From an uncultured Spirochaetales bacterium (GTDB lineage: Bacteria > Spirochaetota > Spirochaetia > Sphaerochaetales > Sphaerochaetaceae), in assembly GCA_949293595.1 (NCBI GenBank), contig CASFDW010000002.1:371423-435422 (forward strand): a DNA stretch of 64,000 nt, given 5' to 3'. The translations under genes were made by a program, and so were the position numbers. The notes under the pieces were generated by a model, which was not told the origin of the DNA, searched no databases, and was given only the letters and a program-made list of their open reading frames with translations. Of the stretch, positions 25,792 to 34,454 are shown piece after piece; the stretch's first letter is position 1; each line of letters begins with the position of its first letter.

Positions 25792-26646
25792 ATGGCTAAA
25801 AAAATGAAAGAAGGCCGGCGTTTGAAGCTGGATGCTTTCACAGCTATCATACCATATATCATGGTGGAGCGCTGCGATGCTGCAAACCATTTCACGATGT
25901 CCTTCGATTGTCAGGCCGCAGAGGCGCTGATAAGAAAGTTGCGCAACGATGGCTATGAATCGATTGGAATATTGCACATCATCCTTGCCGCGTATGTGAG
26001 GACTGTTGCGCAGAGGCCCAAGATAAACAGGTTCATCCGTGGACAGAAGATATATGCGAGAAACGGCATCGTGGTGAACATGGTCGTAAAGCGTCACATG
26101 AGGCTGGAGGAGAGGGATACCTCTATAAAGATGTTTTTCGATCCTTCCGACTCCCTCTACGATGTGTACAGCAAGGTGAACAAGGAGCTTGAGGCCGTGT
26201 ATGCGGATAATTCAAATTCCCTGGACAAGACCGCCGATCTCATCAACTACATTCCAGGCCTGATAAAGAAGTTCACAATTTCCTGTTTCAAGACCATGGA
26301 TTATTTCGGGCTTCTGCCGAAGGCTCTCATAAATGTCTCTCCTTTCCATGGCTCGATGTACATCACAAACATCGCGTCTTTGAACCTTCCTCCGGTGACC
26401 CACCATCTCTACAATTTCGGAAACGTCCCGATCTTCATCGCCTTCGGAGCGAAGAGATGGGTGATGGAGCTGAACGAGGATGGGAGCGTGAACAAGCGGA
26501 GGGTGATCGATATCGTGTTCAATCTCGATGAGAGGATTTGCGACGGCTATTATTATGCCTCTGCCGTCAAGGTGCTGAAGAAATGCCTGACCAATCCGGA
26601 GTTGCTTTTGGAAAAACCGGAGGAAGTCGTGGTTGACAACGGATGA
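25792..26646 (+). CDS. Stand-alone 2-oxoacid dehydrogenase E2-like/CAT-fold protein, catalytic His replaced
   Basis: A 284-residue protein related to the catalytic domain of dihydrolipoyl acyltransferases and chloramphenicol acetyltransferase. It has the MSFDCQAAEAL N-terminal strand, SPFHGSMYITNIASL and a C-terminal DERICDGYYYAS that matches the HxxxDG active-site motif, except that the histidine is Glu. There is no lipoyl or subunit-binding domain, and no E1/E3 genes are nearby. Without the His general base ordinary acyl transfer is doubtful; it may be a binding protein or use different chemistry. ATG 25786 is an alternative start. Confidence 0.75.
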   Translation: MAKKMKEGRRLKLDAFTAIIPYIMVERCDAANHFTMSFDCQAAEALIRKLRNDGYESIGILHIILAAYVRTVAQRPKINRFIRGQKIYARNGIVVNMVVKRHMRLEERDTSIKMFFDPSDSLYDVYSKVNKELEAVYADNSNSLDKTADLINYIPGLIKKFTISCFKTMDYFGLLPKALINVSPFHGSMYITNIASLNLPPVTHHLYNFGNVPIFIAFGAKRWVMELNEDGSVNKRRVIDIVFNLDERICDGYYYASAVKVLKKCLTNPELLLEKPEEVVVDNG

Positions 26647-26670
26647 AAAAGGGCTGCAGGCCCTTTTTTT
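26646..26670 (+). terminator. Intrinsic terminator after the E2-like gene
   Basis: AAAAAGGGC (26646-26654) pairs with GCCCTTTTT after a TGCAG loop and runs into seven T residues. The A/T symmetry could also serve transcription from the opposite strand. Confidence 0.9.
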
Positions 26671-26678
26671 ATTCTTGA

Positions 26679-26770
26679 TATACATTTTTATTCAGAGGTT
26701 TGGCATTACTAATACATATTTATGTATAAAAGTATGGAATTTATTTTAAATATCTGTATAATTATCCAAA
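26679..26770 (+). promoter_or_regulatory. ArgR-binding region (ARG boxes) and promoter of argCJBD
   Basis: Measured against TNTGNATWWWWATNCANA, the segment at 26753-26770 matches all 12 fixed positions, 26679-26696 matches 11, and 26721-26738 matches 9. A promoter with TTGGCA (26700-26705) and TGTATA (26723-26728), spacing 17, lies between and under the boxes. ArgR with arginine would therefore block initiation; its gene is at 37616-38086. Confidence 0.75.
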
Positions 26771-26785
26771 AAGTGGAGAAATGAT

Positions 26786-27802
26786 ATGATCAAAGCCGGC
26801 ATCATTGGCGCCACGGGGTATGCAGGAAGCGAACTCGTGGGGCTTCTCTTGAAACATCCCGGAGCCGAAGTGGTTTTCCTGGGATCGTCCTCACAGGCAG
26901 GAACCAGGTTTTCCGACATATATCCGCGTTACCTGAACCAGTGCGATCTCGTACTTTCCGACAGCGTTTTGGAGGATGCGGCAAAGGTCTGCGACGTTGT
27001 GTTTTTGGCCCTCCCTCACGGGATCGCAAGCGGATCGGTCACTTCCGATATCCTGGAGAAGACCAGGATCATCGACCTGGGTGCGGATTTCAGGCTCAAG
27101 GATGCCGATGTGTATGAAAGCTGGTACAAGGTCGTACACAAGGGCAGGGCTCTTCTTCCCGAGGCAGTATATGGGCTCTGCGAGATACATCGCGACGAGA
27201 TAAAGAAAGCCAGGCTTGTGGCGAACCCCGGCTGCTACACGACCTGTTCGATCCTTTCGCTTTATCCTCTTTTGAAGAGGCATCTCGTGGATCCGTTGAC
27301 CCTGGTGGTCGATGCCCTGAGCGGCGTGAGCGGTGCCGGGAGGGGGGCCAAGGTCGCAAACCTGTTCTGCGAGGTCAATGAATCCGTGAAGGCGTACGGG
27401 GTGGCGACCCACCGGCACACGCCTGAGATAGAGCAGGAGCTCTCCCTTGCCGCAGGTCGTGAGGTCGTTCTTTCGTTCACCCCCCATCTTGTTCCGATCA
27501 ACCGGGGTATACTGGCCACGTGCTATGCGAAGCTCCTGCCGGGAATCGGAGAGGACGAGGTGGCATCGGCCTATGCGGAGTGCTATGGAGGCGAGCCGTT
27601 CATCAGGCTGTCCGGTGCGCTCAGCGAGACGAGGAATGTGCAGGGTACGAATTTTGTGGATATCTCCATGCGCATCGACGGAAGGACCGGTCGCGTGGTG
27701 GTTGTGACGGCGATAGACAATCTTGTGAAAGGAGCTGCCGGCCAGGCCGTGCAGAACATGAACATCCTGTTCGGTCTCGATGAGAGGACAGGGCTTATTT
27801 AG
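26786..27802 (+). CDS. argC: N-acetyl-gamma-glutamyl-phosphate reductase
   Basis: Third step of arginine synthesis: NADPH reduction of N-acetylglutamyl phosphate to the semialdehyde. The 338-residue protein has the Rossmann motif GIIGATGYAGSELVGLL and the catalytic cysteine in NPGCYTT. Its length fits the long ArgC type. It is the first gene of the argCJBD operon, with 9 bp to argJ. The start follows GTGGAG. Confidence 0.97.
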   Translation: MIKAGIIGATGYAGSELVGLLLKHPGAEVVFLGSSSQAGTRFSDIYPRYLNQCDLVLSDSVLEDAAKVCDVVFLALPHGIASGSVTSDILEKTRIIDLGADFRLKDADVYESWYKVVHKGRALLPEAVYGLCEIHRDEIKKARLVANPGCYTTCSILSLYPLLKRHLVDPLTLVVDALSGVSGAGRGAKVANLFCEVNESVKAYGVATHRHTPEIEQELSLAAGREVVLSFTPHLVPINRGILATCYAKLLPGIGEDEVASAYAECYGGEPFIRLSGALSETRNVQGTNFVDISMRIDGRTGRVVVVTAIDNLVKGAAGQAVQNMNILFGLDERTGLI

Positions 27803-27811
27803 GAGAAAGGG

Positions 27812-29023
27812 ATGATAGTTTCCGAAGGATTCAAGCTGCCCAAGGGGTTCAAGGCCTCTGGCATACATGCGGGTATAAAGAAGTATAAGAAGGACATGGC
27901 CCTGATATACAGTCCTGGTGTCTGCACCAGCGCATCGACCTATACCACCAACAAGGTCAAGGCCGCCCCGGTGCAGTACGACATTTCAGTGAAGGACCTT
28001 CCGAAGCACGGGATCATCGCAAACAGCGGGAATGCGAATGCCGTGACCGGAGCAAAAGGGCTTGAGGATGCGGCCCGGATGGCATTCGAGGCCGCCGGGT
28101 ACCTCGATGCCGCGAAGGAGGATTTCTTCGTCTGTTCCACCGGTGTCATAGGCGTGCATCTTGATATGGAAAAGATCAGAAACGGTATCAAGGAGCTTGT
28201 CAGGAACCTTTCCGAAAGCGATGAGAGCGCAAAGGATGCGTCGGAGGCCATACTCACCACCGACACGATGAGGAAGGAATGTTCGGTGACAGTGAGGATA
28301 GATGGCCGTGATGTCGTCGTATCCGGGTTCGCAAAGGGGTCCGGCATGATTCATCCGAACATGGCCACGATGCTATGCTTTGTGACAACAGACTGCGCCA
28401 TCAGCCATGAAGCGCTCCAGCAGATGCTCGGAAGCTCCGTCGAGGACACCTTCAACATGATCAGTGTCGACGGGGACACGTCCACAAACGATACGTGTAT
28501 CGTCCTGGCCAACGGCGAGGCCGGAAACCGGGAGATAACAGGAAAGGGGCGTGAATATGATGCTTTCAAGGAAGCTCTCACCTATGTGCTTGGCCGTCTT
28601 GCCTGCATGATTGCAAAGGACGGAGAGGGTGCCGGCAGGTTCATCGAGGTCAAGGTCGAGGGTGCGAGAAGCAAGAAGGACGCCCGCATTCTTGCCAGGT
28701 CGGTGGTCTCATCCAACCTTGTCAAGGCCGCCTTCTTCGGATCGGATGCGAACTGGGGCAGGATATTGTGTGCCATGGGCTACAGCGGGGCATCGTTCGA
28801 CCCTGGAAGGGTGAAGCTGCTGTTTTCCTCCGAGAAGGGCTCCGTGGTTGTCCTGGAGGACGGCGAGCCTGTAGGATTCGACGAGGACAAGGCCAAGGCC
28901 ATACTTCTTGAGCCGAGTGTGTCCGTCCTGGCGGTGTTGGGCGACGGGAATGCGAAGGCGACCGCCTGGGGGTGCGACCTCACATATGACTATGTGAGGA
29001 TCAATGGTGATTACAGGAGCTGA
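27812..29023 (+). CDS. argJ: Bifunctional ornithine acetyltransferase / N-acetylglutamate synthase
   Basis: Transfers the acetyl group of N-acetylornithine to glutamate, recycling acetyl in the arginine pathway; many members also use acetyl-CoA. The 403-residue precursor has the KGSGMIHPNMATML self-cleavage motif, where Thr becomes the nucleophile of the beta chain, and TTDTMRKE upstream. With argJ present, no separate argE is needed to deacetylate the intermediate. It is spaced 9 bp after argC and 2 bp before argB. Confidence 0.96.
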   Translation: MIVSEGFKLPKGFKASGIHAGIKKYKKDMALIYSPGVCTSASTYTTNKVKAAPVQYDISVKDLPKHGIIANSGNANAVTGAKGLEDAARMAFEAAGYLDAAKEDFFVCSTGVIGVHLDMEKIRNGIKELVRNLSESDESAKDASEAILTTDTMRKECSVTVRIDGRDVVVSGFAKGSGMIHPNMATMLCFVTTDCAISHEALQQMLGSSVEDTFNMISVDGDTSTNDTCIVLANGEAGNREITGKGREYDAFKEALTYVLGRLACMIAKDGEGAGRFIEVKVEGARSKKDARILARSVVSSNLVKAAFFGSDANWGRILCAMGYSGASFDPGRVKLLFSSEKGSVVVLEDGEPVGFDEDKAKAILLEPSVSVLAVLGDGNAKATAWGCDLTYDYVRINGDYRS

Positions 29024-29025
29024 GG

Positions 29026-29892
29026 ATGGATATGGAGACCTACATCAGAAAAGCCGAGACGCTTATAGAGGCCATACCTTATGCAAGGAAGTTCCGCGGT
29101 TCCACTGTCGTTGTGAAATACGGCGGTTCCGCAATGCTGGACGAGAAGCTCAAGAAGGCCGTCATAACGGATATCGCGATGCTCAAATATCTCGGATTGA
29201 AGCCTGTTGTGGTGCATGGAGGTGGAAAGGAGATATCGGCTCTTCTGGCACGGCTTGGCAAGAAGAGCGAGTTTCTTGACGGTTTGCGGGTGACAGATGC
29301 GGAAACGGCCTCGGTTGCCGAAATGGTCCTTTCCGGCAGTATCGCCAAGAGCCTTGTCGAGGATTTTGAGGCCGTCGGGCTGCATGCCTGCTCGATCAAC
29401 GGCAAGGACGGGCATACGATCATCGCCAAGAAGAAGCTTGACCCGAAGGGCAGGGACCTGGGATTCGTCGGGGAGATAGACAAGATAGACGTGACGCTTT
29501 TGGAAACGCTCATGGATGCGGATTTCATACCTATCCTGTCACCTGTGGGTGTAGGTCGTGACGGGCATACGTACAACATAAACGCGGATTATGCCGCATC
29601 CTCTGTTGCCGGGGCGCTGGGAGCACAGAAGCTGATGTTCCTGACCGATGTCGAGGGTATCCTCAAGGACAAGGACGATCCAGGATCGCTCATACGAAGG
29701 CTGAGCGTGAAGGAGGCCGGTGAATACATAGCCTCCGGAGTGATAAACGGCGGCATGATCCCAAAGACAGAGTGCTGTCTCGAGGCCATAGCCAAGGGGG
29801 TTTCCAGCGTGCACGTGCTGGATGGCCGTGTCCCGCATTCGATTCTTTTGGAAGTATTCACAAGCGAAGGCATCGGAACGATGATCGAATAG
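29026..29892 (+). CDS. argB: Acetylglutamate kinase
   Basis: Phosphorylates N-acetylglutamate. The 288-residue amino-acid-kinase fold shows VVKYGGSAM near the N-terminus, VVVHGGGKEIS, the substrate loop FLDGLRVTD and the C-terminal INGGMIPK. The N-terminal helix (YIRKAETLIEAIPYARKF) is the extension found in the hexameric, arginine-inhibited type, so feedback control is likely (inference). It lies between argJ and argD in one operon. Confidence 0.97.
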   Translation: MDMETYIRKAETLIEAIPYARKFRGSTVVVKYGGSAMLDEKLKKAVITDIAMLKYLGLKPVVVHGGGKEISALLARLGKKSEFLDGLRVTDAETASVAEMVLSGSIAKSLVEDFEAVGLHACSINGKDGHTIIAKKKLDPKGRDLGFVGEIDKIDVTLLETLMDADFIPILSPVGVGRDGHTYNINADYAASSVAGALGAQKLMFLTDVEGILKDKDDPGSLIRRLSVKEAGEYIASGVINGGMIPKTECCLEAIAKGVSSVHVLDGRVPHSILLEVFTSEGIGTMIE

Positions 29893-29901
29893 GAGGCTGT
29901 T

Positions 29902-31083
29902 ATGGAAAAGATGGAAGGGATCATTGAGCTCGGCAAGGGCAACCTGATGAACACGTATGCGCAGAATCCGGTGGTCTTCGACCATGGAAAGGGTGCGCAT
30001 CTTTACAGCGTGGATGGCAGATGTTACATAGACTGCGTGGCAGGAATCGCCGTCAACGCCCTTGGGTATGGTGATGAGAAGATCCGCAAGGCGGTCATGG
30101 ATGTGCTCGACGACGGGATTTTCCATGTCTCCAACCTTTATTACAACAAATGGGCGCCGAAAGCGGCCGCGAAGCTCAATGCACTTGCCGGTTCCCGGAA
30201 GGTTTTTTTCTGCAACAGCGGAGCGGAGGCCAACGAGGCTGCTCTCAAGATCGCAAGGAAATACGGCAGCCGTACAGGGCGCAGCCGGATCATTTCCTTT
30301 TCCCACAGCTTCCATGGACGCACATACGGAGCCATGACCCTGACAGGGCAGGAGAAATACCAGAAGGGATTCTTCCCCGTGGTTCCCGAAATCTCCTATG
30401 CGGTATACAACGACCTTGAGAGCGTGAAGGCCCTTGCCGGCGACGATGTGTGTGCGGTGTTTGTTGAGCCGGTCCAGGGCGAGGGTGGCATCGTTCCTGC
30501 GGACAAGGAATTTCTTGAAGGACTCAGGAAGCTGTGCGACGAGAAGGACATGCTTCTCGTTTTCGATTGCGTGCAGACCGGACTTGGAAGGACAGGCAGG
30601 ATTTTCGCCTTCCAGCATTACGATGTGAAGCCTGATGTGATGAGCCTTGCGAAGGCTCTTGGGGGAGGGCTTCCGTTCGCAGCCTGCGTAGGCTTCGAAA
30701 AAGCGGCGGACGTGCTCTGCCCGGGAGAACATGCCTCCACGTTCGGAGGAAACGCACTTTCGGCCGCATTGTGCCTTGTCGTGCTGGAGGAGCTTGAGAA
30801 CGGCCTTGCCGAAGAGGCTGCACGGAAGGGGAGGATCCTCATGAAAGGCCTCGAGGAGATTGCGGCCAGACATCCGGACAAGTGCTCGGCCGTCCGCGGT
30901 TTGGGGCTCATGGCCGGTCTGGTGCTCAAGGTTCCACCGAAGGATGTGGTTTCAGCCTGTTTCAGGAAAGGTCTGCTTGTCTGCAGTGCCGGATACGATG
31001 TGCTCAGATTCGTGCCACCACTGGTGATAACCGAGGAAGATATCGGACAGGCCCTGCAAATACTCGACGAGGTGCTGGACTGA
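29902..31083 (+). CDS. argD: Acetylornithine aminotransferase
   Basis: PLP-dependent conversion of N-acetylglutamate semialdehyde to N-acetylornithine. The 393-residue class III aminotransferase has FFCNSGAEANEAALKIARKY, FDCVQTGLGRTG and the cofactor lysine in SLAKALGGGLPFA. The start follows AGGAGG. It is the last gene of argCJBD and is followed by a terminator. Related ornithine and succinyl-ornithine enzymes share these motifs, but the operon fixes the role. Confidence 0.95.
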   Translation: MEKMEGIIELGKGNLMNTYAQNPVVFDHGKGAHLYSVDGRCYIDCVAGIAVNALGYGDEKIRKAVMDVLDDGIFHVSNLYYNKWAPKAAAKLNALAGSRKVFFCNSGAEANEAALKIARKYGSRTGRSRIISFSHSFHGRTYGAMTLTGQEKYQKGFFPVVPEISYAVYNDLESVKALAGDDVCAVFVEPVQGEGGIVPADKEFLEGLRKLCDEKDMLLVFDCVQTGLGRTGRIFAFQHYDVKPDVMSLAKALGGGLPFAACVGFEKAADVLCPGEHASTFGGNALSAALCLVVLEELENGLAEEAARKGRILMKGLEEIAARHPDKCSAVRGLGLMAGLVLKVPPKDVVSACFRKGLLVCSAGYDVLRFVPPLVITEEDIGQALQILDEVLD

Positions 31084-31093
31084 AAAATTTATC

Positions 31094-31128
31094 AAAGGTC
31101 GTTGGCAGGAATCCGACGGCCTTTTTTT
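31094..31128 (+). terminator. Intrinsic terminator of argCJBD
   Basis: AAAGGTCGT (31094-31102) pairs with ACGGCCTTT (31116-31124, one G-T pair), followed by a T-run to 31128. Confidence 0.88.
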
Positions 31129-31146
31129 AATGCGTTCCCGGCATTG

Positions 31147-31184
31147 AAAAACCCCCGGTGTTGTCTCCGACATCCGGGGGCTTG
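31147..31184 (-). terminator. Intrinsic terminator of the gdhA-to-HPt operon
   Basis: On the minus strand a stem with CCCCCGG (31174-31180 read in reverse) and CCGGGGG (31152-31158) is extended by further pairs and followed by a T-run (plus-strand A's at 31147-31151). It faces the argD terminator across about 25 bp. Confidence 0.88.
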
Positions 31185-31212
31185 TGCATCGGTGAACTGC
31201 AGTGCTTTGTTG

Positions 31213-31545
31213 TCAGTTGCGTTCGTTGAGGATTTTGGAAACCTTTGCATATTCGGCTTTCAGCTCCTTGTATGAGCCGTTTCCTGTTCTGGCTTCCTCG
31301 ACCCTGCCTGCAAGTATTGCAAGCTTGCCGAGACTGACCCGTTCGAATGCCTTGCGTGCCTTATGCGCATACGTTGCGATTTCCTCCGGGTCTTCCTTCT
31401 CCACCGCCTCCTCGAGCTTGGCAAAGTCCGAATCCTTGTCCAGGGACATCAGCTTGCCCTTGAGTTCCCCGATGTCGCCCCCGACATATTCGAGGGCCTG
31501 TTCGTAATCCAATCCGATTTCTTCTGCGATAAATTTGATGTTCAT
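31213..31545 (-). CDS. Small histidine-phosphotransfer (HPt)-like protein
   Basis: A 110-residue helical protein. AHKARKAFERVSLGKLAILAGRVEEA matches the HPt core with a phosphorylatable His61 followed by basic residues. It could relay phosphate between a sensor kinase and response regulator encoded elsewhere; no two-component gene is in the window. ATG 31545 is chosen because an AAGAGA site precedes it; the frame extends upstream into the transporter gene without a better start. It is spaced 5 bp after the transporter, so it is part of that operon. Confidence 0.65.
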   Translation of the reverse strand: MNIKFIAEEIGLDYEQALEYVGGDIGELKGKLMSLDKDSDFAKLEEAVEKEDPEEIATYAHKARKAFERVSLGKLAILAGRVEEARTGNGSYKELKAEYAKVSKILNERN

Positions 31546-31550
31546 ATCTC

Positions 31551-32924
31551 TTACTTTATGAGAATATCCAGTATTCCCTTGACTGTCACATACAAAATGA
31601 TGAGAGGAAGGATGTAGGCGGCGTAATACCTGATCCATTTCGGGAATTTCGCACCTTCACCCTTGTCTGCGGTTTCGATGAACCTGTCCCATCCCCATCC
31701 GTAGCGCGATGTGCAGAATATGATCATGACGAGCGATCCGAGCGGAAGGAGCAGGTTGGACACGATGAAATCCTCCAGATCCATGATGCCTGTTCCGGCT
31801 CCGAGCGGCTGGAATGCAGACCAGATGTTGAAACCGAATATGCAGGGCAGGCAGAAAATGGCGAAAATCACTATGTTCACCAGCGTCGCCTTCTTCCTTG
31901 TGTATCCTCTCACGTCGATCCAGTAAGACAATATGTTCTCGAAAACCGCTATCAGCGTCGTGAGCGCGGCAAAGCTCATCGCGAGGAAGAACAGCGATCC
32001 CCAGAGTATCCCTCCGTGCATCTTTGCAAACACGTTCGGCAATGTGATGAAGATGAGCGACGGTCCGCTTCCCGCCTCTATCCCGAACGAGGAGCATGCG
32101 GGGAAGATGATGAGACCGGAGAGTAGGGCGATGGATGTGTCGAGCACTATGATCCTTTCCGTTTCTCCTGTGAGCGTCCTCTCCTCACCGAAGTAGGATC
32201 CCATTATCGTCATGGCTCCGATTCCGAGGGAAAGCGTGAAGAAGGCCTGTCCCATTGCGGCGAATATCACTTCCGACAAGCCTGACTCGACCATCTTTCC
32301 GAAGTCTGGCTTGATGAAGAACATGAGTCCCTCCATCGAGTTCTCAAGCGTCAATGAGTTTATTGCAAGGGCGATCATCAGCAGGAACAGCAGCCCCATC
32401 ATGATCTTGGATACTCTCTCGACCCCTTTTGCAAGACCTATCACAGCCACGAATGCTGTTATCGCAAGCGCGAGCAGCATCCAGCCTATCTGCAACGGGG
32501 GATTGGCAAGCATGGAGTTGAAGTAGCCGGCGACCGCGCTCGTATCCGCCCCGGCAAAGCTTCCCGTCATATTGGATATGAAATAGTAGAGCAGCCAGCC
32601 CGTTATCGGAAGATAGAAGAACAGGAGCATGTAGTTGCCGAATATTGCAAACGGTCCGGCAATGTGCCATTTGCTGCCTTCCGGTTCCAGCGCCCTGTAC
32701 GCGCCTACGATGTTTTTCTTTCCTCCTCTTCCGATTGCGAATTCCATCGTCATCACCGGTACACCGATGAGAAGAAGGAATATCAGATAGATCAGTACGA
32801 ATGTCGCTCCACCGTATTTTCCGGTGATGTACGGGAATCTCCATACATTGCCAAGTCCGATGGCGCATCCCGCGCTCAGCAGTATGAACCCGAGACGCGA
32901 GGACAGTTTTTCCCTTTCCTTCAT
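31551..32924 (-). CDS. Sodium:neurotransmitter symporter (NSS) family transporter
   Basis: A 457-residue inner-membrane Na+-coupled symporter, usually for amino acids. The family signature GLGNVWRFPYITGKYGGATF in segment 1, with two unwound glycines for substrate and Na+ binding, is plain, and about 11-12 hydrophobic segments follow. ATG 32924 (after AAGGTGG) is preferred to GTG 32933. Co-transcription with glutamate dehydrogenase and DUF1846 suggests amino-acid import linked to glutamate/ammonia metabolism, but the substrate is not readable. Confidence 0.92.
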   Translation of the reverse strand: MKEREKLSSRLGFILLSAGCAIGLGNVWRFPYITGKYGGATFVLIYLIFLLLIGVPVMTMEFAIGRGGKKNIVGAYRALEPEGSKWHIAGPFAIFGNYMLLFFYLPITGWLLYYFISNMTGSFAGADTSAVAGYFNSMLANPPLQIGWMLLALAITAFVAVIGLAKGVERVSKIMMGLLFLLMIALAINSLTLENSMEGLMFFIKPDFGKMVESGLSEVIFAAMGQAFFTLSLGIGAMTIMGSYFGEERTLTGETERIIVLDTSIALLSGLIIFPACSSFGIEAGSGPSLIFITLPNVFAKMHGGILWGSLFFLAMSFAALTTLIAVFENILSYWIDVRGYTRKKATLVNIVIFAIFCLPCIFGFNIWSAFQPLGAGTGIMDLEDFIVSNLLLPLGSLVMIIFCTSRYGWGWDRFIETADKGEGAKFPKWIRYYAAYILPLIILYVTVKGILDILIK

Positions 32925-32942
32925 TTTTTCCACCTTGTTTTC

Positions 32943-34454
32943 TTATATGTTTCTGCCAGGATAGTGAGGCTCCGAAGTGTAGTTTATACCAAGCTTCCTA
33001 AGCCCGTCTATATCTCCGGCGGACGGTATGTGCGTGAAGTGGACGTCGCAGTTCTTCAGTCTTTCAAGCGCATGGCAGGCCTGTGCCGTATACGGGTTGT
33101 ATATGCTCGACATTGCCATTGCGATGAGGATCTCGTCGACATTCAGGGAAACACCCTTGCTTGCAAGTATGTCCCTTTTGACAAGGGTTATGGACTGCAC
33201 GACCTTCTTATGTATGAGGTCCACCGAAGGATCGATGTCCAAAAGCGCCTTGCATGCGTTGAGTATGAGTGCCGCTCCGGCATGGAGCAGGTTCGAGTTG
33301 TGCGCCGTTATTATCCTGCCGTCGTCGAGCTCGATTGCGGCCGCGCAAACCGTTCCATCATCCTTTCCTTTCTTTTTTGCGATGGCCTCCTCCAGTGCGA
33401 TGCGGGCGGGAATGACTGTAGCACGGTCCTCCTCCTTGAGCCCGGCCTTGTCCAAAAGGGCCAGTGCCCGGTTGCACACCTCCCTGGAACATACTCCCTG
33501 CAGGTAATCTGTCTTCGTATGGAATACCCGCCTGATGATTTCCTGTTGCGCAGCCTTCCTGCATACCTCGTCGTCGAATATGCCGAACCCGCATCTGTTG
33601 ACACCCATGTCGGTCGGGCTCTTGTATACGCACGGCTCTCCGGTGATCCTTTCCAAAATCCTTTTAAGAAGCGGGTATGCCTCGAGATCGCGGGAGTAGT
33701 TCACCGTGATCTGGTTGTAGGCGTCATGGTGGAAGTGGTCGATCATGTTGACGTCGCCTATGTCGACCGTTGCCGCCTCGTATGCCAGATTGACCGGGTG
33801 GTTGAGGGGCAGGTTCCAGATAGGAAAGGTCTCCAGCTTGGCGTAGTTCGGCTTCAGCCCCTTCTTGGCCTCATGGTACATCTGGTTCAGACAGGTGGCC
33901 AGTTTCCCGCTTCCGGGGCCCGGAGCCGTAACTATGACGACCGGGGCCTCGACCTCGATGTACGGGTTTTTCCCATATCCCTCGTCGGATACCACCACGT
34001 CTATGTCGGAGGGGTATCCAGGAGTGGCCGAATGGGTGTAGACACGGATGCCGCGCTGTTCAAGCTTGCGCATGAACTGTACCGCGGCAACCTGGTTTTC
34101 ATATCGGGTGATGACAACTTTGTTGCAGGTGAGCCCGTAGTCCGCGAAATCGTGGATCATCTTGAGCACGTCGGCATCGTAGCTGATGCCGAAATCCCCC
34201 CTGATCTTCCTTTGCTCGATATCCCCGGCATAAATGCAGATGATTATGTCCAGATGCTCCTTGAGGGCCTCGAACACTTTCATCTTGTTGTTCTCGTCGA
34301 AGCCGGGGAGCACGCGGGCGGCATGCTTGTCATGGAGAAGCTTGCCCCCGCATTCGATATAAAGGCGTCCCGAGGAGGTTTTGACACGCTCAAGGATGTA
34401 GCGCGTCTGCTCCTCTATGTATTTTTTGCTGTCAAAACCGATCTTATGCATCAT
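32943..34454 (-). CDS. DUF1846 (UPF0371) family protein
   Basis: A 503-residue protein matching DUF1846 along its length: an N-terminal FDSKKYIEEQTRYILERV, a conserved APGPGSGKLATCLNQ loop that resembles but does not complete a Walker A motif, DHFHHDAY, and SPTDMGVNRCGFGI. The fold has been described as having nucleotide-binding-like subdomains, but its function is unsettled. Its ATG overlaps the gdhA stop (ATGA), so it is translated directly after glutamate dehydrogenase. Confidence 0.9.
   Translation of the reverse strand: MMHKIGFDSKKYIEEQTRYILERVKTSSGRLYIECGGKLLHDKHAARVLPGFDENNKMKVFEALKEHLDIIICIYAGDIEQRKIRGDFGISYDADVLKMIHDFADYGLTCNKVVITRYENQVAAVQFMRKLEQRGIRVYTHSATPGYPSDIDVVVSDEGYGKNPYIEVEAPVVIVTAPGPGSGKLATCLNQMYHEAKKGLKPNYAKLETFPIWNLPLNHPVNLAYEAATVDIGDVNMIDHFHHDAYNQITVNYSRDLEAYPLLKRILERITGEPCVYKSPTDMGVNRCGFGIFDDEVCRKAAQQEIIRRVFHTKTDYLQGVCSREVCNRALALLDKAGLKEEDRATVIPARIALEEAIAKKKGKDDGTVCAAAIELDDGRIITAHNSNLLHAGAALILNACKALLDIDPSVDLIHKKVVQSITLVKRDILASKGVSLNVDEILIAMAMSSIYNPYTAQACHALERLKNCDVHFTHIPSAGDIDGLRKLGINYTSEPHYPGRNI

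Noticed and set aside
29539..30873. 444-residue open frame on the minus strand opposite argB/argD
   Set aside because: It lies wholly opposite two well-supported arg genes, has no motif or ribosome site, and its composition is that of a reverse-frame shadow.
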